DNA of 47,865 nt from Treponema sp. (GCA_009787695.1 WQSW01000006.1:32532-80396), one strand, 5' to 3'. Positions 35,152 through 43,708 are shown, numbered from the stretch's first letter. The notes: a model not told the origin generated them from the letters alone. Numbers and translations are program-made.

Positions 35152-37092
35152 TTATTTCTGTGTCTGAACAAAAACCGCTTCTCTCCGGGAAATATTAACT
35201 GATTTTAACATTACTTGAATTTTATCGTTAGGTGAAAGATTTCTTTGCATTGAAATGTGTATTTCTAAAGCAAGTGATGGGATTATCGCCTGCATACGGT
35301 TGATTTTATTTTCAGTTACAACAGCATCCCAAAGAGATTCTTTTTTATCACTAAGGTAAACCATCAGCCAATGATTGATAGATGCGCGTTCTGTCTGAAC
35401 AGCGGCAGCTACTGCCGCTTCACAGAAACCAATCCGTGCCGATACTTCTTCGGCATTAAGTGTTTTTTCTCCGCGCAGAAAAGCGCGTATTTGCATATGT
35501 GCAAGTAAATCTGTATAACGGCGAAGAGGACTTGTTACCTGCAAATAAATATCAAGACCTAATCCTTGATGAAAACCAGGCTTTACAGAAAGAATACGCG
35601 GTCTCATACAACGGCGTAATTGCAGAGAGTTTACAATATTTATTTCTAAATTATCTGTGTTAGCTGCAAATTCTTGCAATTCAATTTCTTGGCTGATGTA
35701 AGGAACTGCAAGCCCTCTTGAAGCCGCCCATGTTCCCGCTCCTTCACCTGCAGCGATCATACACTCTTTAACCAAAGAATCTGATTTGTAAGTAATTATA
35801 GGTTCGACATTTACAATTCCGTTTTTAACTTCGATATGTATATCAGGCAATTCGATGTTTACAGCTCCTTGCTTAATTCGTCTTTTAAAAATTCTCTGCG
35901 ATAAATTATACAGTGCGCGTAAAGTATCTGCAAACGGAGTTTGTGAATTTGCTATTTCTTTATCAGCATCTTCATAAGAAATACAATTTACTTTTACAAC
36001 AGAAGGAAATATCTGTGTATCAATTACTTCTGCGTTTTCATCTATAGTCATTTTAAAAGTTAGAGCTAAAGATTTTTCAGAGAGCCCGAGTGCAAACAAA
36101 GGCAAAGATTCTTCTGCTAACATACGCGCTGCGCCTTCGGGAAGGTAAAGTGTAACACCCCTGTTCCGTGCCTCTCTCTCCTGCGGGCTGTCAAAAGAGA
36201 TAGAAGATGCGGGGTCGGCGACATGAACATAAAGAAACGTTTTGCCGTCTTCTGTTATTTCAATTGAAACAGCATCGTCCGGGTCTTTGCTCCAAGGACT
36301 GTCGATAGCAAATGCAGCAAGACGGCACAAATCGATACGCTCTTCGTTAGGAGGAGCGGCAGGACAGATACTTGCGCTATTAGGCGAAAGCCCGAAGCGG
36401 CTTGGGTAGGGATTAATATTTGCTGTCCAAAAACCTGTTTTTAAAAGCAGTGAATGTGCATCTTCCGGTGTTTCGCTAAGCTTTAAATCTTTTAAAGTGC
36501 GGCTTTTTATTGATTTGCCGTAAGCGAGCGCCTCTGCATCTTGCATATAATGTGCATATTTTTTTCGCCGCTCATCATCATAAAAGAAAAGTTTTTCTGA
36601 CGGTTTTTTTAATAATGATTTTATCAATTCTAAAAACTCAGTACGTTCGCTTGTTTCGCGTAACTTTTCATTACGTTTTGCTTCTTCCGCTTCAACTTCG
36701 TTTCTTGGACGCGGTTTAATTGCTGTAATTGTTCCTGTAAAAAAAAGACCGTTTTGCAGTAATGAATACGCACAAAAAGCCGATGCAGGAGTATAATCGT
36801 TAAAAATAAGAGAAGTAAATTCCTTTATAGAAAGCGGAGTACAAACAGAGTTTTCGTCTGACATTAGTTCCCATGCTTCTTTGATCGCTGTAGACTCTGT
36901 TTGTGCTGTGTTTAAACTTTCTTCTAATTGTTTAAAATTATTTACCGGTCCCGGATGGATTAGTTCGATATCTTTATCACGAACTTTTAATTGTTCGTTA
37001 TTTTGCAGAGAGATTAAAATTTTCCCGTCTGTTTTTTCTTTTACAATAGCAGGTTTGTTTTTGTAAATGACCAGAGCGTTTTCTGTAATCAT
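35152..37092 (-). CDS. RNase II/RNase R-family exoribonuclease
   Basis: The 646-aa product has the RNB catalytic domain (about 240-560): 'FAIDSPWSKDPDDAVSIEI' holds the metal-binding Asp cluster, and 'ADPASSISFDSPQEREARNRGVTLYLP' and 'LQLRRCMRPRILSVKPGFHQGLGLDIYLQVTSPLRRYTDLLAHMQI' are typical RNB segments. It degrades RNA from the 3' end. The N-terminal part (about 1-110) is not a clear cold-shock domain, and the C-terminal S1 region is short, so it is closer to the spirochaete/cyanobacterial RNB subfamily than to E. coli RNase R. A TATAAT lies 6 nt before the ATG with no Shine-Dalgarno. Confidence 0.9.
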   Translation of the reverse strand: MITENALVIYKNKPAIVKEKTDGKILISLQNNEQLKVRDKDIELIHPGPVNNFKQLEESLNTAQTESTAIKEAWELMSDENSVCTPLSIKEFTSLIFNDYTPASAFCAYSLLQNGLFFTGTITAIKPRPRNEVEAEEAKRNEKLRETSERTEFLELIKSLLKKPSEKLFFYDDERRKKYAHYMQDAEALAYGKSIKSRTLKDLKLSETPEDAHSLLLKTGFWTANINPYPSRFGLSPNSASICPAAPPNEERIDLCRLAAFAIDSPWSKDPDDAVSIEITEDGKTFLYVHVADPASSISFDSPQEREARNRGVTLYLPEGAARMLAEESLPLFALGLSEKSLALTFKMTIDENAEVIDTQIFPSVVKVNCISYEDADKEIANSQTPFADTLRALYNLSQRIFKRRIKQGAVNIELPDIHIEVKNGIVNVEPIITYKSDSLVKECMIAAGEGAGTWAASRGLAVPYISQEIELQEFAANTDNLEINIVNSLQLRRCMRPRILSVKPGFHQGLGLDIYLQVTSPLRRYTDLLAHMQIRAFLRGEKTLNAEEVSARIGFCEAAVAAAVQTERASINHWLMVYLSDKKESLWDAVVTENKINRMQAIIPSLALEIHISMQRNLSPNDKIQVMLKSVNISRREAVFVQTQK

Positions 37093-37098
37093 TATTTT

Positions 37099-37104
37099 AT
37101 TATA
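37099..37104 (-). promoter_or_regulatory. -10 box of the RNB gene
   Basis: TATAAT on the minus strand, 6 nt before the ATG at 37092; -35 weak. Confidence 0.4.
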
Positions 37105-37130
37105 ATTTAATGTTTTATAATTAGATAGTT

Positions 37131-37394
37131 CTATTTTTCTGTTTTTATAATATCTATTATTCTTACTCCGAAATTTTCATCTACAACAACAACTTCTCCG
37201 ATTGCTATTTTAACATTATTTGCATAAATATCAACAGGCTCTCCTGCCAATTTATCAAGTTCAAGGATAGTTCCTTCCTCAAAATTTGAAACTTGTTCAA
37301 GAGTTGCTGATCTTCTGCCCAATTCTGCAATAATTTGAACATTAATGTCTTTTAAAGCACCCGTTGTTTCCAATACATTGTTTTTTTCACTCAT
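37131..37394 (-). CDS. fliN: Predicted internal FliN product within the FliM-FliN frame
   Basis: ATG 37394 lies in the same frame as the fusion and has GGAG (37407-37404) 9 nt upstream, embedded in codons that link the FliM and FliN parts. Start here would give a free 87-aa FliN. In type III secretion systems (SctQ/SpaO) an internal start of this kind makes the free C-terminal product needed for the ring; I infer the same by analogy. Confidence 0.45.
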   Translation of the reverse strand: MSEKNNVLETTGALKDINVQIIAELGRRSATLEQVSNFEEGTILELDKLAGEPVDIYANNVKIAIGEVVVVDENFGVRIIDIIKTEK

Positions 37395-38399
37395 ATAATT
37401 TTTCTCCAATTTCCATTCCTTTTTTATAATATTTATTTTTTTATAACTGTTATTTTCTGTCTGACAACAGTGTGCCGCAGCATTGCAAAATTCACCGATG
37501 CATAAATTATCTATAAATAATCTTCCGGTAAAAGGAGCTTGATCGTTTATTATGATAGTTCCTTTTGTATCCAATAAATCAACCAATTGATTTACTGTTA
37601 TTTCTTTTCTGAAATATTCAGCCCTTATTGATTTTTTAAGTCCGTCCAGATTTTCTAAATCTATTTTTTGATTGTTATTTCTTTTTTCTGCATATCCGAA
37701 AACATTAGATAATTTTCCTATGATCGATTCGACTGTCGGGAACGGAATGCAGAAATTCATCATTCCTTCTGTATCTAAAATTCTAAATTCAATTGTTACA
37801 AGAACAATCATCTCTGTAGGCTGGGAAATTTTTAAAAATTGCGGATTGGTTTCTATCGCTTCTAAACGCGGCTGTAAATTCAATACCGGCATCCATGCTT
37901 CACATAAGTTCGCAATCATTCTATTAAAAATTCCTGTCATTAATGATTTTTCAATATCAGTCATTTCATGTTGAATATTCGGTGCGTTTCCGTAACCGCC
38001 TAATATTCTGTCTAACATTGCAAAGGAAATACTAGGATCGATTTCCAAGACGGCATAACCGTTTAAAGGATGCATATTAATAATTCCAAGCGATGAAGGA
38101 GTCGGAACAGATCTTATAAACTCTTCAAAAGTAAGCTGATCTACTGAAGCAATATGGGCATAGCTCATAGCTCTGCATTTTGCTGTAATTGAATTTGTTA
38201 TTAATCTTGCAAAATGTTCATGAATGATAGATATGTTTCTTAATTGTTCTTTTGAAAATCTGTCAGGGCGTTTAAAATCATAAATTTTAATTTTTCTGGA
38301 TCCGGCTGCCGGTCTGAAATCTGCCGGTTTGGAATTATCTGAATTATTAATTGCGGTAAGTAATTGGTCTATTTCATCTGCCGATAATACATCTGTCAT
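37131..38399 (-). CDS. FliM-FliN fusion, flagellar motor switch protein
   Basis: ATG 38399 (AAAGGA upstream, 2 nt after the fliG stop) gives 422 aa. Residues 1-335 are FliM of normal length: the CheY-binding start L-S-A-D-E-I-D-Q-L-L, the CheC-like middle domain with the FliG-contact motif G-G-Y-G (in 'ILGGYGNAP'), and a rather diverged C-terminal SpoA domain (about 255-315). Residues 336-422 are a complete FliN-type SpoA domain ('NVQIIAELGRRSATLEQV', 'LDKLAGEPVDIYANNVKIA', 'ENFGVRIIDI'). No stop lies between. The FliN part begins with Met336 (37394), preceded by GGAG, so free FliN may be made too. FliM and FliN build the C-ring that sets rotation direction. Confidence 0.88.
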   Translation of the reverse strand: MTDVLSADEIDQLLTAINNSDNSKPADFRPAAGSRKIKIYDFKRPDRFSKEQLRNISIIHEHFARLITNSITAKCRAMSYAHIASVDQLTFEEFIRSVPTPSSLGIINMHPLNGYAVLEIDPSISFAMLDRILGGYGNAPNIQHEMTDIEKSLMTGIFNRMIANLCEAWMPVLNLQPRLEAIETNPQFLKISQPTEMIVLVTIEFRILDTEGMMNFCIPFPTVESIIGKLSNVFGYAEKRNNNQKIDLENLDGLKKSIRAEYFRKEITVNQLVDLLDTKGTIIINDQAPFTGRLFIDNLCIGEFCNAAAHCCQTENNSYKKINIIKKEWKLEKNYMSEKNNVLETTGALKDINVQIIAELGRRSATLEQVSNFEEGTILELDKLAGEPVDIYANNVKIAIGEVVVVDENFGVRIIDIIKTEK

Positions 38400-38401
38400 A
38401 A

Positions 38402-39742
38402 TTAATCCTTTAAAATTTCTCCGCAAACAGGGTTTGCTTCTTCATCAATATCATTTTCATCGGAATTTTCCTTGAGTACTTCTATTATTTGTAATTGCGC
38501 ATCACGGATATCATCATACCATATTACTTTTATTTTTTTAATTAGTCCTTTTACTTTTAATTTCTTTATGAAATTTAAATTTTTAAATACCATTTTTCTT
38601 TGATTATTATCTGTTCCAAACAATGATACAGCCAAAATTTCATTATCTATCTTTTCAAAGATTTCTTTTTTACTGTAAGCAAAAAGATAAGAAAAAGAAT
38701 CAAAAGGTAATATTTTATTGTCTTTTAATTCTTTTTCATTATATTTTATATCATCAACTATTATTTCATCTTCGCCTGCTCTTGCAATAACTATTTCACC
38801 GGTATCTTCTAAATGCCGGCAAATGGCAATAATTTTTGATTGCGCTTCTGCGACATCTTTTATCCGAATAGGTCCCATATATTCCATGTCTTCTTTTAAC
38901 ATACTAACCGCACGTTTTGACATATTTATAAAAAGTTTATCCTGTACTTCTGTATCAACAGCTTTAAGAGCTTTAGCAAGTTCTGTCGAGTCAACTTCGC
39001 GCAATAATTTTTGTATAGCGCGATCATCGAGCGTAACTATATCTTCAAATACAAACATCAGTTTTTTAATTTCTTCCGCTAATTCAGGGTCTTCATCTTC
39101 CAGCGCTTCGATAATTTGTTTTTCTGTAGCACGATCAACAAGATTTAGAATTTCTACTATTGATTCAACACCGCCAGAATATGTCCAGCCTTCTTTGTGA
39201 GTCATTGAAGATAATTTTTTTTCCAGTATTTTTTCAATTTCTCTGACTGTTTCAGGTTCTACCGCATCCAGCAATGCTATCCGTTTTGCAACCTCGCTTT
39301 GAATTTCGTGCGGAAAGTTTCTTAATAATACTGCCGCTTTTTTTGCTTCCATGAAAGACAGAACCACAGCTATTGTTTGAGGCATTTCCTGTAACAATAA
39401 ATGAAGTACCTGAGCGGGATCGCATTTTCGGATAAAGTCAAAAGGAGCACAAACAGAGTTTGCGGTGCCTGATATTGATTTTTTAATTTGAAATTCCATT
39501 AGTTTTTCTGTAAAAGCAGCGTAGAGTTCTTTATCAATATCATTAATATTCAATTTCTTTTTTAGTATATTTAATAATAAGGTATCTGCTTGAGAGCCGG
39601 AACGATTTATAGTATCCGAAATTATAAAGTTTAAAACATCGTTATCGCTGTCGCTGTAATCTTTAATTATACAAAGCGCTTCCTCGCCGTAATAATCGGT
39701 GAAATCTTTGGTTAATTTTGTTCTTAGGTTATTGATATTCAT
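38402..39742 (-). CDS. FliG-like flagellar motor switch protein with a duplicated C-terminal domain
   Basis: The 446-aa product is about 100 residues longer than usual FliG. Residues 1-95 do not show a clear FliG N-terminal (FliF-binding) domain. The middle domain (about 101-180) has E-M-P-Q in place of the conserved E-H-P-Q. The C-terminal torque domain (about 232-325) is well kept, with 'DDRAIQKLLREVDSTELAKALK' carrying the charged residues that face the stator. A second copy at about 347-425 ('FDSFSYLFAYSKKEIFEKID', then 'NEILAVSLFGTDNNQRKMVF') keeps hydrophobic positions but has lost most charged ones. It has its own promoter and an AAAGGA Shine-Dalgarno, and heads the unit with fliM-fliN. 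Confidence 0.88.
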   Translation of the reverse strand: MNINNLRTKLTKDFTDYYGEEALCIIKDYSDSDNDVLNFIISDTINRSGSQADTLLLNILKKKLNINDIDKELYAAFTEKLMEFQIKKSISGTANSVCAPFDFIRKCDPAQVLHLLLQEMPQTIAVVLSFMEAKKAAVLLRNFPHEIQSEVAKRIALLDAVEPETVREIEKILEKKLSSMTHKEGWTYSGGVESIVEILNLVDRATEKQIIEALEDEDPELAEEIKKLMFVFEDIVTLDDRAIQKLLREVDSTELAKALKAVDTEVQDKLFINMSKRAVSMLKEDMEYMGPIRIKDVAEAQSKIIAICRHLEDTGEIVIARAGEDEIIVDDIKYNEKELKDNKILPFDSFSYLFAYSKKEIFEKIDNEILAVSLFGTDNNQRKMVFKNLNFIKKLKVKGLIKKIKVIWYDDIRDAQLQIIEVLKENSDENDIDEEANPVCGEILKD

Positions 39743-39761
39743 TGTAAAACGTCCTTTTTTA

Positions 39762-39790
39762 ATTATAAACTATTTTATTGGATTTTGCAA
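39762..39790 (-). promoter_or_regulatory. Promoter of fliG-fliMN
   Basis: Minus strand: TTGCAA (39790-39785), 17 nt, TATAAT (39767-39762). About 12-nt leader with AAAGGA, so this unit is not leaderless. Confidence 0.6.
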
Positions 39791-39809
39791 ATATCCGCGA
39801 TGTATAAAT

Positions 39810-40595
39810 TTAATATTTAACCGAAGAAACCAAGTCACTGTTAAAAATATTTAATGAAATTTCAAGCATAGTCCCGTTTTTAAACAATTCTTCAAGCGCA
39901 TTGTTTAGTGCAAGAGTGAGAGCGTCATTCCCTTTTTTTAAAGCTATGCCGATATATTCGTCAGATGAACCTTGCCAGATAACTTCAAAAACGCCGTCCG
40001 TTTTTTGCGCATAATTAAATGTGACGATATTATCTGCTGCGATTAAATCCACCCGTCCCAAAAGGAGATCGTCAAAACAATTTGTGATTTTATCATATGA
40101 AAAAGAAGTAAAAATCAATCCCTGATTTTTTAATTTTTCTGTAAAAAATTGTGCGGTTGTATCGCCTTGATATGCGATGCGCAAACCGATAATATCCTGC
40201 GGTTTATCAATTTTTATCTGAGAATCTTTTAATGCGGCGATAGTCATTGAACTGTCAATGTAAGGTTTTGTAAAATTAAATTTCTTTTGTCTTTCTTCTA
40301 AAATTGTTATATTAACTGCGATGTCATATCTTTTTGCATCAAGCCCTGCAAGTATGCCTTCCCATGCGGTATCAATATAGTTTACTTTTAGTCCGAGTTT
40401 TTCTGCCAATGCTTTTGTTAATTCAATATCAAAACCAATAGGCGTTACTCCGTCAACGTCAAAATATTCCATCGGCGGATATCCGATTTCAACACCGACA
40501 GAAAGTACTCCTTCTGTGATTGTTAATCCTTGATTTTGTTTTGCATAACAGGAAATAAATAAAGCGGCTAATAATATTATTACAGAGAATCTCAT
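39810..40595 (-). CDS. Amino-acid ABC transporter substrate-binding lipoprotein
   Basis: The 261-aa product has a signal peptide with lipobox F-I-S-C (Cys16). The rest is an SBP family 3 domain: 'LSVGVEIGYPPMEYFDVDG' , 'PIGFDIELTKALAEKLGLKV', 'AWEGILAGLDAKRYDIAVN', and late 'LLLGRVDLIAADNIVTFNYA'. It should bind a polar amino acid or related ligand in the periplasm. No permease or ATPase gene is adjacent, so it is an orphan component or a sensor. TATAAT lies 9 nt before the ATG and there is no Shine-Dalgarno. Confidence 0.92.
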   Translation of the reverse strand: MRFSVIILLAALFISCYAKQNQGLTITEGVLSVGVEIGYPPMEYFDVDGVTPIGFDIELTKALAEKLGLKVNYIDTAWEGILAGLDAKRYDIAVNITILEERQKKFNFTKPYIDSSMTIAALKDSQIKIDKPQDIIGLRIAYQGDTTAQFFTEKLKNQGLIFTSFSYDKITNCFDDLLLGRVDLIAADNIVTFNYAQKTDGVFEVIWQGSSDEYIGIALKKGNDALTLALNNALEELFKNGTMLEISLNIFNSDLVSSVKY

Positions 40596-40604
40596 AACAA
40601 ATAA

Positions 40605-40610
40605 ATTATA
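40605..40610 (-). promoter_or_regulatory. -10 box of the binding-lipoprotein gene
   Basis: TATAAT on the minus strand, 9 nt before the ATG at 40595; -35 weak. Confidence 0.4.
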
Positions 40611-40650
40611 ACATTTGTTGATTTATTAAGAAAGAGCTGATAAACAAAGA

Positions 40651-40674
40651 TAACCACGGATTTCTCCGTGGTTA
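40651..40674 (-). terminator. Hairpin terminator after the basic secreted-protein gene
   Basis: Perfect 10-bp inverted repeat TAACCACGGA / TCCGTGGTTA with a 4-nt loop. On the minus strand it lies about 60 nt after the stop at 40733 and is followed by TCTTTGTTT. Confidence 0.6.
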
Positions 40675-40732
40675 AATAATCCCTTATCAAACTTTAATAT
40701 CTCCTCCTTTTTAATAAGGAATTAAAATTAAG

Positions 40733-41386
40733 TTATTCAATTTTTTGACTGTTATTGCTTTGTCTTTCTCTTGGATAATTATTTCTGTTTGGTCTAAAAT
40801 CATTGTCAGGATGGAAAGAGAAATCATATGCACGATCTCCGATTGTTAATTTTGTCATATGAAGCATATTTCTAAAACGGAAACCTTCTACAGAAACATT
40901 TGTTCCTTCGTTTAATCCATTAATAAAACCGATATAACGGTTTAATGCAGGAACAATTAAAACAGAGTTGTTTTCGCTTTCAGTTTGAACCGCGACAAAT
41001 CCCCTTTCTAATTTTAAAATTCCGCTTACTGTTACAGCTTCAGGGCGCGGAGCATTATTCATTCGCGGACGATTATTTCTAAACTGATTTGGAGCATCTC
41101 GCCTGTTTTTATTTCTTGATTGATGATGATTATATTCGCACCTTCTTTCATTCCTTCCCTTATGTTTAAACTCGCGTCTCTGTTCGCCTCTCGCCTGAGG
41201 ATTGACCTCTTGCCGTCTTTCGCTTCCAGCCTGCGGGCTTACTTCTTGCCGTCTTTCGCTTCTTTGAGGGCGGTTAATTTCATTTCCTGCTTGCGGAGTA
41301 TTATTCTGTTCATCTCTTATGCCTTGTGCTGAAACCGTACTTACAATTAAAACCGTAATTAACAATAAAACTGTTAACTTCTTCAT
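40733..41386 (-). CDS. Secreted basic Arg/Asn/Gln-rich protein
   Basis: ATG 41386 is chosen because GGAGG lies 6 nt upstream; an in-frame ATG at 41398 has none. The 217-aa product has a signal peptide ending V-S-A-Q (about residue 21). Residues 40-75 hold three imperfect copies of S-E-R-R-Q-E-V-x-P-Q-A-(G/R), followed by a very Arg/Asn/His-rich part to about 115. Residues about 120-175 form a small beta domain ('VSGILKLERGFVAVQTE', 'NVSVEGFRFRNMLHMTKLTI'), possibly an OB fold. No family is recognised. It could bind anionic polymers or the cell wall; that is an inference from charge. A terminator follows. Confidence 0.75.
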   Translation of the reverse strand: MKKLTVLLLITVLIVSTVSAQGIRDEQNNTPQAGNEINRPQRSERRQEVSPQAGSERRQEVNPQARGEQRREFKHKGRNERRCEYNHHQSRNKNRRDAPNQFRNNRPRMNNAPRPEAVTVSGILKLERGFVAVQTESENNSVLIVPALNRYIGFINGLNEGTNVSVEGFRFRNMLHMTKLTIGDRAYDFSFHPDNDFRPNRNNYPRERQSNNSQKIE

Positions 41387-41442
41387 ATAAACCTCCATGG
41401 TTAATAGTTATATAATCTATAACCAAAAAAATAATAATGTGT

Positions 41443-41448
41443 TACAAT
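41443..41448 (+). promoter_or_regulatory. -10 box of ogt
   Basis: TACAAT 7 nt before the ATG at 41456; -35 weak. Confidence 0.35.
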
Positions 41449-41455
41449 TTAGCAC

Positions 41456-41938
41456 ATGAAAAAATTCTTCTTTTATTGCTATAAATTCTGTAACCTTTTA
41501 ATTGCAGAGGAATCAGGGGCAGTATGCCGTGCCGCTTTTTGTGATAATAAAGGAAAGATGATAAACAACAAGACTTTGCCCGATTTTGTATACAGCGAAA
41601 CATCGTTGATAAAAAATGCGGCAAAGCAGCTTGATGAGTATTTTAATAAAAAACGCAAAGACTTTAATTTTCCTCTTGTTCTGCATGGGACGGATTTTCA
41701 GGTTGATGTATGGAAAGCGCTGCAGCAAATACCTTACGGCGAGACCAGAAGTTACGGTGAAATTGCCGCTGCAATTGGAAGACCAAAGGCGAGCCGTGCT
41801 GCCGGTATGGCTAATAACCGCAATCCAATTGTCATTATCGTTCCTTGTCATCGTGTAATCGGCGGTAACGGTAATCTTGTCGGATATGCAGGCGGTTTAG
41901 ATCTAAAACAAAAACTTCTTGAGATTGAAAAAAATTAA
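41456..41938 (+). CDS. ogt: Methylated-DNA--protein-cysteine methyltransferase
   Basis: The 160-aa product has the full active-site block I-V-P-C-H-R-V-I with acceptor Cys131, the helix-turn-helix 'TRSYGEIAAAIGRPKASRAAGMANNRNP' that flips the damaged base, and the closing G-Y-A-G-G. It removes O6-alkyl groups from guanine by transferring them to its own Cys. The length fits Ogt/MGMT without an Ada domain. The last base is 6 nt from the convergent membrane-protein gene. It differs from the alkyltransferase-like protein at 47304, which lacks the Cys. Confidence 0.95.
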   Translation: MKKFFFYCYKFCNLLIAEESGAVCRAAFCDNKGKMINNKTLPDFVYSETSLIKNAAKQLDEYFNKKRKDFNFPLVLHGTDFQVDVWKALQQIPYGETRSYGEIAAAIGRPKASRAAGMANNRNPIVIIVPCHRVIGGNGNLVGYAGGLDLKQKLLEIEKN

Positions 41939-41944
41939 TAATTT

Positions 41945-43708
41945 TTATCCGTGTTGTGCAGATAAAGAGATCAGCGAAACAAATAATAACACGCCCAGAG
42001 CTACAACATAGGCGATAACTGCCGGGAAGAAACCGAAACTTATAACTAACCATATTCCCAACGTATTAAAAACAGATCGGTACAAGAAAACAAAACCATG
42101 AAAAACAATCGGCAGTACAGGAAGCATAATAACAAATATATAACGCGGTTTTTTTACCGCGCGGTAACGCCACGCAATAACAATGATGAAGATTGCCATT
42201 GGAAGGAAAAATAATACTGTACCTAAACGGTTAAGAATTTCTGCCTGAAAGACTTGCGAAACATATCCTGTAGAAGATAGTTTTCGTGAGACATTATAAA
42301 GTTCATCAATTTGAAGGATCGATAATCCTCTGCGTACATGCGAAATAAGCAGAAAATCTTCATAACTTACATCAAGAAGAATACCGCCTGCCTGTCTCCT
42401 GCCAAGAAGCCATTCGCCTGCATTTCCTTTTTCTTCATGTTCGCGATCCAAAGCATGAGTTAAAACAAGTACTTGCGGTTTGCCGTCCACTGTAATCGGT
42501 GTCATCTTCGCATAACTTGATATTATACTTTCTTGTGGTTTGTTATCTGCATCGAATCTCATATATTCGAATCCCATGCCGTAAGCGGCATCAGCAGAAG
42601 TTGTAATGGTTGCAAATCGCATTACAACTCTTCCGTTTCCGTTTGGCAGAGAAAATAAAGCACCGTTTAATATTTGTCCCAATGAATAATTCATTTCGTC
42701 AATAAAAAAAGCTGTTTTCGCTGCGTTTTGTTCGCTTACAGCAAGAAAATTTACTACATCAGGATCATCAGGAGTTTGTGTTATTAAGTTTTTAAAAATA
42801 TAATACGCTTCTATCCATTTATCTGAATTCATTGCTCTGTAACCTGCAATTTTTAAATTAAAATAATTAAAAAGCTTTTCTTCTCTATGGGTAGGCGCCT
42901 GTGCAGTAATCATATTCCATGCATCGCTTGCTATGCGTGCGGCGTTTGCTTCCTGCGCGCTGCCGTTAGGTGCTAATCTCATTCCAAGATTTGCGAGCCA
43001 ATGCGCGTCAAAATAACGCTTGTCTTCAAAAGCCTTTCTGCTCATTGTAATTGCTTCTGTTGCATCAATAGGTGTTTCTTTTTCGTATAACGCGACAATT
43101 TCCGGGTCCCGATGACTTTCTGCTAACGCAGAACGGGCTAGGTATTTTTCATCTATATCTTCAAAAAGTTCTTCTTCAAGTTTAATCGCAGCCATATCAC
43201 GAAGTTTTTGCATTTCCTCGCTTTTATACCAAATAACATCGCAAATATCTATGAATTGAGAAGTTCTGTACCATTCGCCGGCTTGTGCATGTTCATTCGC
43301 TTTATTTTTTGCAAGATGATACAACTCGCCGCTAAAGCGGTAATTCTCTTCTTTATCTTTTACTGTCGGAAAAGCAAAGAAGAAAATAATTACGTAAACA
43401 GCGGCGGCAATAATGGCAACAATAACTGAAGGGGCAATCCATTTAAAAAAAATTTCAGAAAAACTTTGATATTGTTCTTCGTAGGCTGCAAGACCGAAAG
43501 GAATTACAAGAGCTGACAGTGCAAGTGCGGGGAAAAAATTAAAAACTTCCAATAAACCTTGCAGAAAACGCCAATCGCGCGAATAAATTAAAAGAGGCGC
43601 TTCTGCTCCGGGAAAAATGAAACGGAATAAAATTATTAAAAGCGATCCTGCAATTGCGTAAATTAAAAATATTATTTGCGGTTTGCGGAATGTATCTGAA
43701 TTAATCAT
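41945..43708 (-). CDS. Large membrane protein of unknown function
   Basis: ATG 43708 is chosen because it overlaps the stop of the upstream gene by 8 nt. The 587-aa product has three membrane helices at the start (about 10-35, 50-75, 90-120), a large soluble part (about 125-460) with TPR-like helices and a later beta-rich domain, and three or four helices at the end (about 475-580). The layout (membrane pairs at both ends around a large outside domain) recalls LptF/LptG-type permease parts, but the sequence does not show their motifs. It is coupled to the membrane gene before it; the two probably form one complex. Confidence 0.7.
   Translation of the reverse strand: MINSDTFRKPQIIFLIYAIAGSLLIILFRFIFPGAEAPLLIYSRDWRFLQGLLEVFNFFPALALSALVIPFGLAAYEEQYQSFSEIFFKWIAPSVIVAIIAAAVYVIIFFFAFPTVKDKEENYRFSGELYHLAKNKANEHAQAGEWYRTSQFIDICDVIWYKSEEMQKLRDMAAIKLEEELFEDIDEKYLARSALAESHRDPEIVALYEKETPIDATEAITMSRKAFEDKRYFDAHWLANLGMRLAPNGSAQEANAARIASDAWNMITAQAPTHREEKLFNYFNLKIAGYRAMNSDKWIEAYYIFKNLITQTPDDPDVVNFLAVSEQNAAKTAFFIDEMNYSLGQILNGALFSLPNGNGRVVMRFATITTSADAAYGMGFEYMRFDADNKPQESIISSYAKMTPITVDGKPQVLVLTHALDREHEEKGNAGEWLLGRRQAGGILLDVSYEDFLLISHVRRGLSILQIDELYNVSRKLSSTGYVSQVFQAEILNRLGTVLFFLPMAIFIIVIAWRYRAVKKPRYIFVIMLPVLPIVFHGFVFLYRSVFNTLGIWLVISFGFFPAVIAYVVALGVLLFVSLISLSAQHG

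Noticed and set aside
40651-40674. Riboswitch-like hairpin
   Set aside because: A single simple stem-loop placed after a stop codon and followed by T-rich sequence; a terminator explains it.
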